Below are positions 20,434-29,139 of a stretch of DNA of 54,329 nt, piece after piece. Origin of the DNA: Gammaproteobacteria bacterium (GTDB taxonomy: Bacteria; Pseudomonadota; Gammaproteobacteria; Steroidobacterales; Woeseiaceae); the NCBI GenBank assembly GCA_009937505.1, contig JAACFJ010000019.1, forward strand, positions 1 to 54,329, given 5' to 3'. The notes below the pieces were generated by a model. The model saw only the letters and a program-made list of their open reading frames with translations. It made no database searches and was not told where the DNA came from. Position 1 is the first letter of the stretch. Each line of letters begins with the position of its first letter. The position numbers and the translations under genes are program-made.

Positions 20434-22338
20434 ATGTCACTACTTCGCTTTGACGAAGTGTCCCTCGATTTTGGCGAGCTCAAGATCCTAACCGGGGCCG
20501 AGTTTTCCATCGACGCCGGCGAGCGAGTCTGCCTGATCGGCAGGAATGGCGCCGGAAAGTCCACGACGCTGAAGCTCATCACCGGCGAACTCGAACCGGA
20601 CCGCGGCGAGATCGTCCGCAGCGAGGGTCTCGTCATCAGCCAGCTTTCCCAGACGCTGCCCGAGGCCATGAACCTGCCCGTGCGCGACGTGGTGCGGTCC
20701 GGCCTGAACGAGATCGAAGCGCTGCTTGCAGAATACCAGCGGCGCTCCGAGCTGGATCTCGACCGCGAGGGCATGCTGGAACTCGAGGCGCTGCATGCGA
20801 GGATCGACGCACACGAAGGCTGGCATATCGAGCAGCGTGTCGACACGGTGATCACGGACCTCAACCTGCCCGCCGACAAGCAAATGAATGAACTGTCGGG
20901 TGGCTGGCGGCGGCGCGTGGCGCTGGCGAAGGCCCTGGTGCAGAATCCCGACCTGCTGCTGCTCGATGAGCCCACCAACCACCTCGATATCGCGACGATC
21001 AAGTGGCTCGAGGATCGTGTGTACTCCTATCCGGGTGCCGTCATGTTCATTACTCACGATCGCGCTTTCCTGCAGCGGCTGGCGACGCGCATCATCGAAA
21101 TCGACCGCACGAAACTCACGAGCTGGCCGGGGAACTACGAGGACTATCTCCGCCGCAAGGAAAAGTCGCTCGAGGACGAAGCGGTTGCGAACGCGCGCTT
21201 CGACAAGAAACTGGAGGAGGAGGAGGTCTGGATCCGGCAGGGCATAAAGGCGCGCCGCACGCGCAACGAGGGCCGCGCTCGCACATTGATGAAGATGCGC
21301 GAAGAGCGAGCGCAGCGAATGTCACCGGAGGCCCGGGCACGGATTTACATCGAAGAGGCCGAGCAGTCCGGGCGCAAGGTCATTCGCGCCAAGAACGTTG
21401 GCTACCGCTACGGCGACGAGCCGCTGATCGAGGGTTTCTCGATCAAGATCATGCGCGGCGACCGTATCGGTCTCATCGGCAATAACGGTGTCGGCAAAAC
21501 GACGCTGCTGCGGCTGCTGCTCGGACAGCTGGAACCGCAAACCGGGACATTGAAGCACGGCACCAACCTCGAGATCGGCTACTTCGACCAGCTGCGGCAA
21601 ACCCTGAACCTCGAGAAGAGCGTCGCCTATAACGTCGGCGAAGGTCGAACCTACATCAAGCTCAACGGCAAGGATCGGCATGTCGTAGGCTATCTGAAGG
21701 GCTTCCTGTTCAGCCCGAAGCGCGCGCAGACGCCGGTTAAGGCCCTTTCGGGCGGCGAGCGCAATCGTGTCATCCTGGCAAAGCTGTTTACGCGACCTGC
21801 CAATCTACTCGTACTTGACGAGCCGACCAACGATCTCGACATAGAAACCCTGGAAGTGCTGGAAGAGAAGCTCTGCGAGTACAGCGGCACCCTTATCGTC
21901 GTCAGTCACGATCGCGAGTTTCTCGACAATGTCGTAACTAGCACGATCGTTTTTGAGGAAAACGGCCGTATCCAGGAGTACGTCGGCGGCTACAGCGACT
22001 GGGTGCGGCAGGGAAAACAACTTGCGGTAACCGACAATCCGTACCAGGCCGGGGAGCGCAAGCGCCGCGCCGCGGAACGACGCAGGCAGCGGCCGGCAAC
22101 CAAGTTGGGCTACAAGGACCAGCGCGAGCTTGATGCCCTGCCGGCAGAGATCGAGAAGCTCGAGGCGTCGATTGCCGCTTTGCAGGAGACGGTTGCCGAC
22201 CCGGGCTTCTATTCGCAGGAAGATGACACGGTTCGCACGACGCTCGAGCAGCTCGCCGTAGCCGAAGCCGAACTCGAGAAACGCGTGGACCGGTGGGGTG
22301 AACTGGAGACCCTCGCGGCGTCTTTCCGTTCCGGCTAG
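20434..22338 (+). CDS. uup: ABC-F ATPase Uup
   Basis: A cytoplasmic ABC-F protein without membrane domains. The family acts at the ribosome or on branched DNA; Uup loss in E. coli raises transposon precise excision. The 634-residue protein has two ATPase domains: Walker A GRNGAGKST (about 37-45) and GNNGVGKTT (about 348-356), signatures LSGGWRRRVALA and LSGGERNRVILA, and the linker between them rich in charged residues (KKLEEEEVWIRQGIKARRTRNEGR). A C-terminal coiled coil (about 550-625) is the Uup-specific DNA-binding tail. The 3' end overlaps the convergent GNAT gene by 4 bp. Confidence 0.93.
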   Translation: MSLLRFDEVSLDFGELKILTGAEFSIDAGERVCLIGRNGAGKSTTLKLITGELEPDRGEIVRSEGLVISQLSQTLPEAMNLPVRDVVRSGLNEIEALLAEYQRRSELDLDREGMLELEALHARIDAHEGWHIEQRVDTVITDLNLPADKQMNELSGGWRRRVALAKALVQNPDLLLLDEPTNHLDIATIKWLEDRVYSYPGAVMFITHDRAFLQRLATRIIEIDRTKLTSWPGNYEDYLRRKEKSLEDEAVANARFDKKLEEEEVWIRQGIKARRTRNEGRARTLMKMREERAQRMSPEARARIYIEEAEQSGRKVIRAKNVGYRYGDEPLIEGFSIKIMRGDRIGLIGNNGVGKTTLLRLLLGQLEPQTGTLKHGTNLEIGYFDQLRQTLNLEKSVAYNVGEGRTYIKLNGKDRHVVGYLKGFLFSPKRAQTPVKALSGGERNRVILAKLFTRPANLLVLDEPTNDLDIETLEVLEEKLCEYSGTLIVVSHDREFLDNVVTSTIVFEENGRIQEYVGGYSDWVRQGKQLAVTDNPYQAGERKRRAAERRRQRPATKLGYKDQRELDALPAEIEKLEASIAALQETVADPGFYSQEDDTVRTTLEQLAVAEAELEKRVDRWGELETLAASFRSG

Positions 22339-22826
22339 ACGGGCCTCGTCAGGTAATAGCACTGATCGGCCATACGCGCACCCTGCGGGTAATCACGAAC
22401 GACAAATCCCATCGACTTGTAGCATCTGAGAGCGGCTGCGTTGTGCCGGTAGGCGAACAGGGAAAATTCACCGGCCGTGAACAATGCAGGCCCCCTCTCG
22501 ATCAGCATCCCGACGAGTCGCTTGCCCACGCCCTGCCCGCGCATGCCGGGTTTGACCGCCAGGCGCGCGAGGTTGATGCGGCCGTACCGTCGATACATCT
22601 GCCCGAATGCGGCAAAGTCTCCCGCCGGCGAATTCAGGCGGAAGCTCGGCATCCGGCGCCAGTGACAATCCTTTCGAAACGTGGCCCTGGTAAACGGGAA
22701 GCGAAAACGCGGTCCTCCCCAGACATCAACTTCGTCCGGGCTCTGAAACCAGGACATGAGCTCGTCGAGATCGTGATCTGTTGCCTCGATGAGCTGCCAG
22801 CCGTCGCGCTCGGCCGGTTTTGTCAC
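22335..22826 (-). CDS. GNAT-family N-acetyltransferase
   Basis: A 163-residue acetyltransferase; substrate unknown. The acetyl-CoA binding motif A is clear (LARLAVKPGMRGQGVGKRLV, about residues 84-103), followed by NAAALRCYKSMGFVVRDY. Its ATG overlaps the nhaA stop (ATGA), so it is translationally coupled to nhaA, and it converges on uup with a 4-bp overlap. Confidence 0.85.
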   Translation of the reverse strand: MTKPAERDGWQLIEATDHDLDELMSWFQSPDEVDVWGGPRFRFPFTRATFRKDCHWRRMPSFRLNSPAGDFAAFGQMYRRYGRINLARLAVKPGMRGQGVGKRLVGMLIERGPALFTAGEFSLFAYRHNAAALRCYKSMGFVVRDYPQGARMADQCYYLTRPV

Positions 22827-24004
22827 CGGCCCGCCTTGGGGAGCGTCCTGTCCAGCACGATATAGCCGAGAACTCCCGAGGCGAGCGAACCGAGCAGGAT
22901 GCCGAGGCGTGCATCGAAGTCGAACACGGTATCCGCCGGCAGATTCTCGAACGCAAGCGTGTCAATGAACAGGCTCATCGTAAACCCGACCCCGCTGAGT
23001 ATCGCGACCCCGTAGAGTGCCCCCCACGATGCGCCGTCAGGCAGTCTTGCCATCCCGAGCTTGATCGCCACCAGGCACAGCAGGAATACGCCCAGCTGTT
23101 TGCCGGCAAACAGCCCGGTGGCGACCCCCAGTGATACGGGATGCGCGAGATCGGCGAAGCTCATGCCGGCGAACGAAATTCCGGCGTTGACGAACGCAAA
23201 CAGTGGCAGAACGCCGAACGCAATCACCGTATGCAGATCGTGCTCGAGTTCCATGAGCGGAGAACGATCCGGCTCGTCCTTTGAACGCATGGGTATGAAC
23301 ATCGCCAGCGCGACACCTGCCAACGTGGCGTGGACTCCGGACTTCAGGACCGCCACCCACATGACGAGCCCGACAAGAATATAGGCGGGTACCGCACTCA
23401 CGTGGCGCCAGTTCAGGTAGCTGAGTATCAACAGGCACACAGATGCCACCATGAGCGCATTCATCGAAAGATTGCTCGAATAAAAGATGGCGATAATGAC
23501 GATTGCGCCCAGGTCGTCGAAAATCGCGAGCGACACGAGAAACACCTTGAGGGAGACCGGTACGCGCTTCCCCAGGAGCATGAGAATGCCTAGCGCAAAG
23601 GCTATATCTGTCGCCGCGGGAATCGCCCAGCCGTTCATGCCGACGGCATCGCCATAGTTGAAGTATATGTAGAGGCCGACAGGTCCGACGATGCCGCCGA
23701 CCGCGCCCAGCGCCGGCAACAGCACGTTTGCGGGCCGGGACAATTCACCTTCCAGGAGCTCCCGTTTGACTTCGAGGCCGACGAGAAAGAAAAACACGGC
23801 CATCAGGCCATCGTTCACCCACAGCAAAAGCGGCTTCGAGATCTGCAGGGCGCCGATGCGGACTTCCACCGGCGTCTCGATGAAGAGGTCGTAATAGTCT
23901 GACAACGGGGAATTCGCGGCGATAAGGGCCAGCGCCGCCGCGGCCATCAGGATGATGCCGCCAGCCGACTCCATCTGCAGGAAATTGCGTATCGTGGCTT
24001 TCAT
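22823..24004 (-). CDS. nhaA: Na+/H+ antiporter NhaA
   Basis: NhaA exports Na+ in exchange for protons across the inner membrane and supports salt and alkaline tolerance. The 393-residue protein has about 11-12 spans. The paired aspartates of the ion site are visible in LAIFDDLGAIVIIA, as is the unwound-helix segment IPAATDIAFALGIL and the cytoplasmic entry glutamate region VGLEVKRELLEGEL. Length is normal. Confidence 0.96.
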   Translation of the reverse strand: MKATIRNFLQMESAGGIILMAAAALALIAANSPLSDYYDLFIETPVEVRIGALQISKPLLLWVNDGLMAVFFFLVGLEVKRELLEGELSRPANVLLPALGAVGGIVGPVGLYIYFNYGDAVGMNGWAIPAATDIAFALGILMLLGKRVPVSLKVFLVSLAIFDDLGAIVIIAIFYSSNLSMNALMVASVCLLILSYLNWRHVSAVPAYILVGLVMWVAVLKSGVHATLAGVALAMFIPMRSKDEPDRSPLMELEHDLHTVIAFGVLPLFAFVNAGISFAGMSFADLAHPVSLGVATGLFAGKQLGVFLLCLVAIKLGMARLPDGASWGALYGVAILSGVGFTMSLFIDTLAFENLPADTVFDFDARLGILLGSLASGVLGYIVLDRTLPKAGR

Positions 24005-24040
24005 TTCTCCGTTAACTGCTGCGCGGTCTCGCGACGCGCC

Positions 24041-24511
24041 CTACTTGCCCGGCATAGTTTCTTCGAAATAACGGTCGAATGCCCGGTGCACGACGTCGGG
24101 AGGAACGCCAACAGCCTCCACCGCACGGTTGAACTGCTCCATTTCCGAAACCTGGCGTCGCCCGTCGGCGGCAATAACCTTCAGGGCCATCACCGCAATA
24201 TCCTCTTTCTGTTTGTCGGACAAGGTGCGGCCCAGTTCGATAAGATGCTCCGTCAGCTCCGGCTTTTCCGCCAGTTCGCTCATTGCGCGCGTCAGCAATT
24301 CCAGCGATTCCGAGCCCTCGAGCTGAAAATGCCGCTCGATCAGGTCGATCATTTTCGCCGACTCCTCCGGCTCGATCGTGCCGCTGCCTTTTGCAACATG
24401 AATGAGCAAGGCCGCTACGAGAAACTTGCCGTCGTAAACCTCGGTGCCGTGCTTGGTTTCAACTATCAGCTCGTTGCCCTGGAGCCTGGTGGTCTTGATC
24501 GTGTCACTCAT
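24041..24511 (-). CDS. TerB-like (COG4103) protein
   Basis: A 156-residue helical protein with the TerB/DjlA-type fold. The family signature FLVAALLIHVAKGSGTIEPEESAKMIDLIERHF is at about residues 30-62 and a second acidic turn DIAVMALKVIAADGRRQVSEME at about 109-130. Role unknown; TerB-like domains occur in metal-stress and J-domain proteins, but no ter genes are nearby. Confidence 0.75.
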   Translation of the reverse strand: MSDTIKTTRLQGNELIVETKHGTEVYDGKFLVAALLIHVAKGSGTIEPEESAKMIDLIERHFQLEGSESLELLTRAMSELAEKPELTEHLIELGRTLSDKQKEDIAVMALKVIAADGRRQVSEMEQFNRAVEAVGVPPDVVHRAFDRYFEETMPGK

Positions 24512-24515
24512 GGCG

Positions 24516-24788
24516 TCATCTCGTATCGTAATTCGTTCGCATGTACCCGACCGATTCCCGAATGGGCCGCTCGAGCGCGGCCGCGTCGACGTCGGCGAGG
24601 CGCCTGATATGAAGGCACCAATTGCCGGCCCTGTACACGCCAGGCTTCAACACCGAGTTATCAGAGCAGCCATGGCCGACTATACCCGGTCCCCACATCG
24701 TTGCACGCTCCCCCGTTGCACGGTGCATCATTGCCGCCATGAATGCAGTAGCTCTGGCTCCGGTCGGGTGGGTCCTGAGTTCTGTCAT
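24516..24788 (-). pseudogene. DUF1801-like protein, apparent internal deletion
   Basis: A 90-codon frame whose two ends match the DUF1801 (YdhG-like) family: RATGERATMWGPGIVGHG near residues 23-40 and CLHIRRLADVDAAALERPIRESVGYMR near the end. Intact members have about 120-140 residues, with a central block (a GEWPLTGFSPRKQ-type strand, hydrophobic strand and LGKHKTGK segment) between these parts. Here the ends are joined by about 15 unrelated residues (SDNSVLKPGVYRAGN) and the N-terminus is also short. I read it as a decayed or internally deleted copy; a short divergent functional form cannot be excluded. Confidence 0.6.
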
Positions 24789-24803
24789 CGGGCGTGCCCG
24801 TTG

Positions 24804-25427
24804 CTAGTGTGACGTCCCGAACAGGCGATCGCCAGCGTCGCCCAAACCCGGAACTATGTATTTGTTTTCATTGAGGGAATTATCGATCGCCGCGGTATAT
24901 ATCGGGACCTCCGGATGCTCTTTGTCGACCAGCGCCAGGCCCTCGGGACAGGTCACAATGCATATGACGATGATGTCCTTCGCGCCGAACTCTTTCAGCT
25001 GATCGATCGCAGCCACCGTCGAACCGCCGGTCGCGAGCATGGGATCGATAATGATGGAGGTACCGGTCCTGGCCTGCGGCGGAAATCGTTCGTAGTAAGC
25101 GACCGGCTGCTTGGTCTCTTCATCCCTGTAGAGGCCCACGAAACCGACCCGGGCCGTGGGTACGAGTTCGAGTATGCCCTCCAGCATGCCGACACCGGCC
25201 CGCAACACCGGCACGACCACGATGTCGTCGTCGATCATTCGACACTTCGCGACTTCGAGTGGCGTCTGCACGTCGACCTCGCGCGTGTTGACGTTCTTCA
25301 ACGCTTCATAACATACGAATTCCGTAATCTCGGTGGCGAGTTCCCGGAACTTCTTGTGGCCGGTCTCGATGTTGCGAATCAGCGCCAGCTTGTGCTGCAC
25401 GCAGGGGTGATCGATCAGAATATGCAT
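24804..25427 (-). CDS. upp: Uracil phosphoribosyltransferase
   Basis: Upp salvages uracil to UMP with PRPP. The 207-residue protein has the PRPP-binding loop IIIDPMLATGGSTVAA (about 127-142), the flexible-arm region VVPVLRAGVGM and the uracil-binding end YIVPGLGDAGDRLFGT. No uraA permease is adjacent. Confidence 0.97.
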   Translation of the reverse strand: MHILIDHPCVQHKLALIRNIETGHKKFRELATEITEFVCYEALKNVNTREVDVQTPLEVAKCRMIDDDIVVVPVLRAGVGMLEGILELVPTARVGFVGLYRDEETKQPVAYYERFPPQARTGTSIIIDPMLATGGSTVAAIDQLKEFGAKDIIVICIVTCPEGLALVDKEHPEVPIYTAAIDNSLNENKYIVPGLGDAGDRLFGTSH

Positions 25428-25444
25428 ATTGGTTTGCTCCGTTA

Positions 25445-25801
25445 TTATTTCTTTTCCAGCTCTCCCCAGATCGCATACTCGTTGCCCAACGGGTCTACGA
25501 AATGAAAACGACGGCCGCCGGGAAATTCGAAAATATCCTGGCTGATCGATGCGCCGAGTTCGATAACGCGGTCACGATCGCGCTCGAGATCCTCGCTGAA
25601 GAATACCAGCAGCACGCCGTTCGACGGCGCCGCTTCCCCGGATCGGCGAAATCCGCCATCGAGGCGCCCGTCCCGGAAACTGATGTAATCCGGGCCCCAG
25701 TCGTGGAACTCCCAGCCCATCAGCTGCGCGAAGAAGTCGCGTGCCTGCGCCGGGTCGGTGACCGGAATTTCGATGTAGTCGATTCGTTTTTCAGCTCTCA
25801 T
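25445..25801 (-). CDS. VOC-family (glyoxalase-like) protein
   Basis: A 118-residue single-domain vicinal oxygen chelate protein. It begins IDYIEIPVTDPAQARDFFAQLMGWEF and ends FHFVDPLGNEYAIWGE, the usual beta-alpha-beta-beta-beta pair. Metal ligands are not obvious, so it may be a binding or resistance protein, not an enzyme. Confidence 0.85.
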   Translation of the reverse strand: MRAEKRIDYIEIPVTDPAQARDFFAQLMGWEFHDWGPDYISFRDGRLDGGFRRSGEAAPSNGVLLVFFSEDLERDRDRVIELGASISQDIFEFPGGRRFHFVDPLGNEYAIWGELEKK

Positions 25802-25819
25802 GTCGCACTCCCCGAACCC

Positions 25820-26218
25820 TCAGGGTCCCTTGAGTCTCATAACAGGGCGCTCGGCCTCGATGGTGACCGTGCCGAAGTCTCCGCATATTTCGTAACGGCC
25901 GTCACCGCGCCGCTGCAACCCCGTGATTGCCCCATGCCCGAGTTTGCTCACGAAGGCATTGATGTCTTCGCCGCCTGTCGACCCGTCCACGCAAACGTCT
26001 ACGCAGAACGGAAACTCGACGAGCGCGGGACGAACGCACACTTTTTCGGCGGGGCGCGGCTTCTCGTAGAACGGGTGATCCGGCAACAACAATATGTCGG
26101 TGTCGATGAACAGCGTCTCCGCTTCAAAGTACCATGACAATACAAAGGAGCGCGTGAGATCCACATCGGCGAACTCGCGCAGGCTGCGCCAGTCGACTAC
26201 TACGTTACCGCCGGACAT
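25820..26218 (-). CDS. Hypothetical protein
   Basis: A 132-residue soluble protein I do not recognise. It is mixed alpha/beta by eye, with a tryptophan and acidic start (VVVDWRSLREFADVDLTRSFVLSWYFE) and a DxD-rich stretch (FIDTDILLLPDHPFYEKP). The start overlaps the end of the upstream PH-domain gene by 14 bp, which supports its being a real co-transcribed gene. Confidence 0.6.
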   Translation of the reverse strand: MSGGNVVVDWRSLREFADVDLTRSFVLSWYFEAETLFIDTDILLLPDHPFYEKPRPAEKVCVRPALVEFPFCVDVCVDGSTGGEDINAFVSKLGHGAITGLQRRGDGRYEICGDFGTVTIEAERPVMRLKGP

Positions 26219-26627
26219 CGCCCGGGTCCTGTCCGATCGCTTTCAGAAATCCCTCCTTGTCGGATGGGGAAACCATAATCCGGCGCTTGCCGTAATGGAT
26301 TCGCAAGCGATCGAGCGACAGTGCCGGCGAGGATAACGGGCTGCGCGTGGCCTCCACCGACTGTATCGCATCGATCGGCACTTTCCACCGCAAAGGACCG
26401 CACGCGACACGAAGGGTATTGTCCGCCACCGTGTAATGCGTGCCGAGCAGCATAGAACCGATCAACGCGACGATTACCAGCGCAGCCACGATCAACATTG
26501 TCGCCTCTCGTGGGCTATTCAACTGGGACGCGGCGATACTAATGACGACGACCTCGAAAACCATGATCGCTACCAGCAGGAACAGTAGCCAGCGATCGAT
26601 TTTCGACTTGAATCTTTTCGGCGTCAT
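26205..26627 (-). CDS. Membrane-anchored bacterial PH-domain protein
   Basis: A 140-residue protein with two N-terminal membrane spans (about 13-33 and 45-62) followed by a small bacterial PH-like domain. The core reads TLRVACGPLRWKVPIDAIQSVEATR and ALSLDRLRIHYGKRRIMVSP, typical of short bPH proteins. Function unknown. Confidence 0.7.
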   Translation of the reverse strand: MTPKRFKSKIDRWLLFLLVAIMVFEVVVISIAASQLNSPREATMLIVAALVIVALIGSMLLGTHYTVADNTLRVACGPLRWKVPIDAIQSVEATRSPLSSPALSLDRLRIHYGKRRIMVSPSDKEGFLKAIGQDPGDVRR

Positions 26628-26661
26628 AGCGACCCATATTCGGTTGGCAAAACCCGGGCTG

Positions 26662-27150
26662 TCAAGCGAACGCAGCGTTTACCCAGACTCCGATGAAATG
26701 CGACGCGACGACCACGACGATGGCAATCGCAACGTGCTCGCAGATTATCGCGATGGGCGATGCCTGCTGTGCGCGGGCAATGAAGTAACTCAGCACCGCG
26801 ATGACGAAGATCCCCCAGGCGACGGAGGCCAGGACCGCCGGCCACAGGGGAAGCAGCAGTACCGGAATGGCGAAAGAGATGGCGAACACGAACTTCGTCA
26901 GGAACGTTGTGACCGTTGCGGCCCAGATGTGCTGCTGCGTGGCATCGGGGTCCGCCTCTTCCGCAAGGTGAATGCCCAGGGCATCGGACAGGGCGTCCGC
27001 CACCGCGATAACGAAGATGCCGCCCAGCACCGCGGTAAGGGACCCGGTACCCGCGTGAAGTCCGGCTATCAGGCCGATTGTCGTGATGACGCCCGATGTC
27101 GCCCCGAAAAACAGGCCGGTGCGTGCGCCGTCACTGCTAAAGAAACCCAT
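26662..27150 (-). CDS. VIT/CCC1-like membrane protein
   Basis: From ATG 27150 the product is 162 residues with about four or five membrane spans. The N-terminal part GLFFGATSGVITTIGLIAGLHAG and the motif IFVIAVADALSDALGIHLAEEAD resemble the iron/manganese VIT1/CCC1 superfamily, which has acidic residues at this helix end. The longer upstream frame overlaps the GNAT gene and lacks homology, so the start four bases after the GNAT stop is preferred. Transported ion is not known. Confidence 0.65.
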   Translation of the reverse strand: MGFFSSDGARTGLFFGATSGVITTIGLIAGLHAGTGSLTAVLGGIFVIAVADALSDALGIHLAEEADPDATQQHIWAATVTTFLTKFVFAISFAIPVLLLPLWPAVLASVAWGIFVIAVLSYFIARAQQASPIAIICEHVAIAIVVVVASHFIGVWVNAAFA

Positions 27151-27154
27151 CCAC

Positions 27155-27676
27155 TCAGCTCGCGAAGTCAATGCGGTAGAGGCTGACATCATGGTCGTCG
27201 CCCGGCAAACGCATGGGCCGCTCATAATGCATGCCCAGCTTTTCCAGCAGGCCGACGGAAGGCTGGTTCATGGGTGACACTATGGCGGTCACAGATGACA
27301 ATTTGAGTGCGTCGCGCGCGTGATCGAGGACCGCGACCGATGCTTCGAAACCGAAGCCCTGTCCGCAATAATCAGGCAGGATCGCGAACCCCATGTCGGG
27401 TTCATCGAGACCGTCGCGACGAAACAACCCGCAGATTCCCAGGTCGACGCCGTCTTCACGGTGCGTCATGCGAAACGGCCCGTAGCCATAATCCGTATAG
27501 AGTCGCAGGGGGCCCGCCTCTACTGCGGCCCGTGCCTGCTCGAGGGTCCGGATACCGCGGTCGCCTACGTAGCGTACGAAGGCGGGGTCATTCCAGACCG
27601 CGAGCATCATCGGCGCATCGTCGGGCGTCAACCAGCGCAGTTCGAGGCGTTCCGTATTCAGTATTGGCCCACTCAT
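27155..27676 (-). CDS. RimJ/RimL-type GNAT acetyltransferase
   Basis: A 173-residue GNAT protein that begins LNTERLELRWLTPDDAPMM, the usual start of the ribosomal-protein/amine acetyltransferase subgroup. Motif A is DMGFAILPDYCGQGFGFEASVAVL and the late strand is SVGLLEKLGMHYE. Substrate unknown. Confidence 0.85.
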   Translation of the reverse strand: MSGPILNTERLELRWLTPDDAPMMLAVWNDPAFVRYVGDRGIRTLEQARAAVEAGPLRLYTDYGYGPFRMTHREDGVDLGICGLFRRDGLDEPDMGFAILPDYCGQGFGFEASVAVLDHARDALKLSSVTAIVSPMNQPSVGLLEKLGMHYERPMRLPGDDHDVSLYRIDFAS

Positions 27677-27683
27677 GAGTTAT

Positions 27684-28292
27684 TCAGAAAAATTCTACCG
27701 CTCCCGATGCCAGCGAGTACTCCGCGCCGACCACTACCAGCCCTTCCTCCTCGGCAAGCTGCCGGATGATGCCGGGACTGTTTCGAATGGCATCGACCGC
27801 CCTGCGTGCGTTTTCCCGCCCCACGCGGTCGACGAGTTCAGCGTGGCTACTGTTGCCGCCCCTGGCTATCGCGCGTTCTGCGGAGGGTCGGATTGTTTCG
27901 ACGATCAGGCGCAGATTGTCGGATTCGGGTACCGTACCGTGCTGCACGGTCTTCAGTGCCGCGTCCACCGCGCCGCAATTGGTATGACCGAGCACCACTA
28001 CCAGACGAGCGCCAAGGATTCCGGCGGCAATTTCGATGCTGCCCAGTTGCGTCTTCGACACGATGTTACCCGCAACGCGTATGACGAAGAGGTCGCCCAG
28101 ACCCTGGTCGAACACGATCTCTACCGGGACCCGTGAGTCGGAACAACCGACAATGATTGCGAATGGCTCCTGGCTCTCGCCAAGTTGCTCGCGCCTGGTC
28201 TGGTAGCGAAGCCTGTCCGGATCGATCTCCCCCGCCACGAACCGGGAATTACCCTCCTTGAGTCTTCGCATTGCGTCTTCTGCAGTGATCAT
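27684..28292 (-). CDS. Beta-class carbonic anhydrase
   Basis: A zinc enzyme that interconverts CO2 and bicarbonate. The 202-residue protein has the full metal set: Cys50-x-Asp52-x-Arg54 (CSDSR), His103 and Cys106 (GHTNC). The dimer-interface and active-site segment GDLFVIRVAGNIV is present. Its ATG overlaps the stop of the upstream DUF3291 gene. Confidence 0.95.
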   Translation of the reverse strand: MITAEDAMRRLKEGNSRFVAGEIDPDRLRYQTRREQLGESQEPFAIIVGCSDSRVPVEIVFDQGLGDLFVIRVAGNIVSKTQLGSIEIAAGILGARLVVVLGHTNCGAVDAALKTVQHGTVPESDNLRLIVETIRPSAERAIARGGNSSHAELVDRVGRENARRAVDAIRNSPGIIRQLAEEEGLVVVGAEYSLASGAVEFF

Positions 28293-28741
28293 GCCGGCGC
28301 CTCGAATCGGTTTCGAAACGTGAATGCCTCCCGGGTAGGGCCCTCATTCCACAACAGCTCGAGGCGCCAGCGTGCGTCCTCGACGGTCGGCAGCTCACCG
28401 GCCGCCAGCCACCAGAGCACAAGTCCCGGCTTCACCATGCGCTCGAACCACTCGCTACGCGCCCGCACGGCTTCGACGTGCGCGCTCTTGTAGGTATACG
28501 CGTCGAGATCCTCTATCGATCGCCACACGGAGAGATTGAAAAGGATTCGCTCGTCTTCGAAGATGCGTATCGCCGTCGCATCGCCCTCCTCATCCTGCAG
28601 GCGCCAGACGAAGCCGGGGCTCGAGTCCGCCAGCGCGTTCAGCGGCTCCAGCCGCTCGACGAATCCGGCCATTACGGGATCGTCGAGGGCCGCGCGCATA
28701 CGGGCAATGTTGGCGTGAGCGAGTTGATATTTGCCGGGCAC
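28289..28741 (-). CDS. DUF3291 protein
   Basis: A 150-residue protein of the DUF3291 family, related to ferredoxin-like antibiotic-monooxygenase folds. Conserved family features are LAHANIARMRAALDDPVMAGF, SPGFVWRL and NLSVWRSIEDLDAYTY. The start is GTG at 28741. It overlaps the carbonic anhydrase start by 4 bp. Function unknown. Confidence 0.85.
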   Translation of the reverse strand: MPGKYQLAHANIARMRAALDDPVMAGFVERLEPLNALADSSPGFVWRLQDEEGDATAIRIFEDERILFNLSVWRSIEDLDAYTYKSAHVEAVRARSEWFERMVKPGLVLWWLAAGELPTVEDARWRLELLWNEGPTREAFTFRNRFEAPA

Positions 28742-28744
28742 CCG

Positions 28745-29134
28745 TCAACGTCTCCTGTGTGGCCGTACCCAGACCCAGCTCAGCACCACGATGGCTGCAA
28801 AGGCCGTGTAGCACGCAGCGAAAACCCAGGCCGGAGCCCGATAGTACAGGATCGCCTCGAGCCAGTGCGAAACGAAGCTGCCCGCATAAGTCGCATCGTC
28901 AGCCTTGCTTCGCAACAGCATTTCGAGCTTCGTGAGGGGACAAATGACGCCGAGCCATGACTGGAGAACGACGATGCCAATTGCGCCGAGGTGGGTAACG
29001 CGAAACCACCAGTTACGCACCCACGCCCACGATAGCAGCCTGCCCAGGAGAATCAGGACCAGTCCCACGACGACGAATACCACGAACACAACGTGCAGGA
29101 AGAGGACTGCATCGGCCGCAAGCAGGTATGGCAT
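28745..29134 (-). CDS. DUF2784 membrane protein
   Basis: A 129-residue membrane protein of the DUF2784 family with about four spans. It starts with the typical LLAADAVLFLHVVFVVFVVVG and has the ICPLT-x-LE motif after the third span. Function unknown; it is five bases after trpS. Confidence 0.85.
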   Translation of the reverse strand: MPYLLAADAVLFLHVVFVVFVVVGLVLILLGRLLSWAWVRNWWFRVTHLGAIGIVVLQSWLGVICPLTKLEMLLRSKADDATYAGSFVSHWLEAILYYRAPAWVFAACYTAFAAIVVLSWVWVRPHRRR

Positions 29135-29139
29135 CGGCG

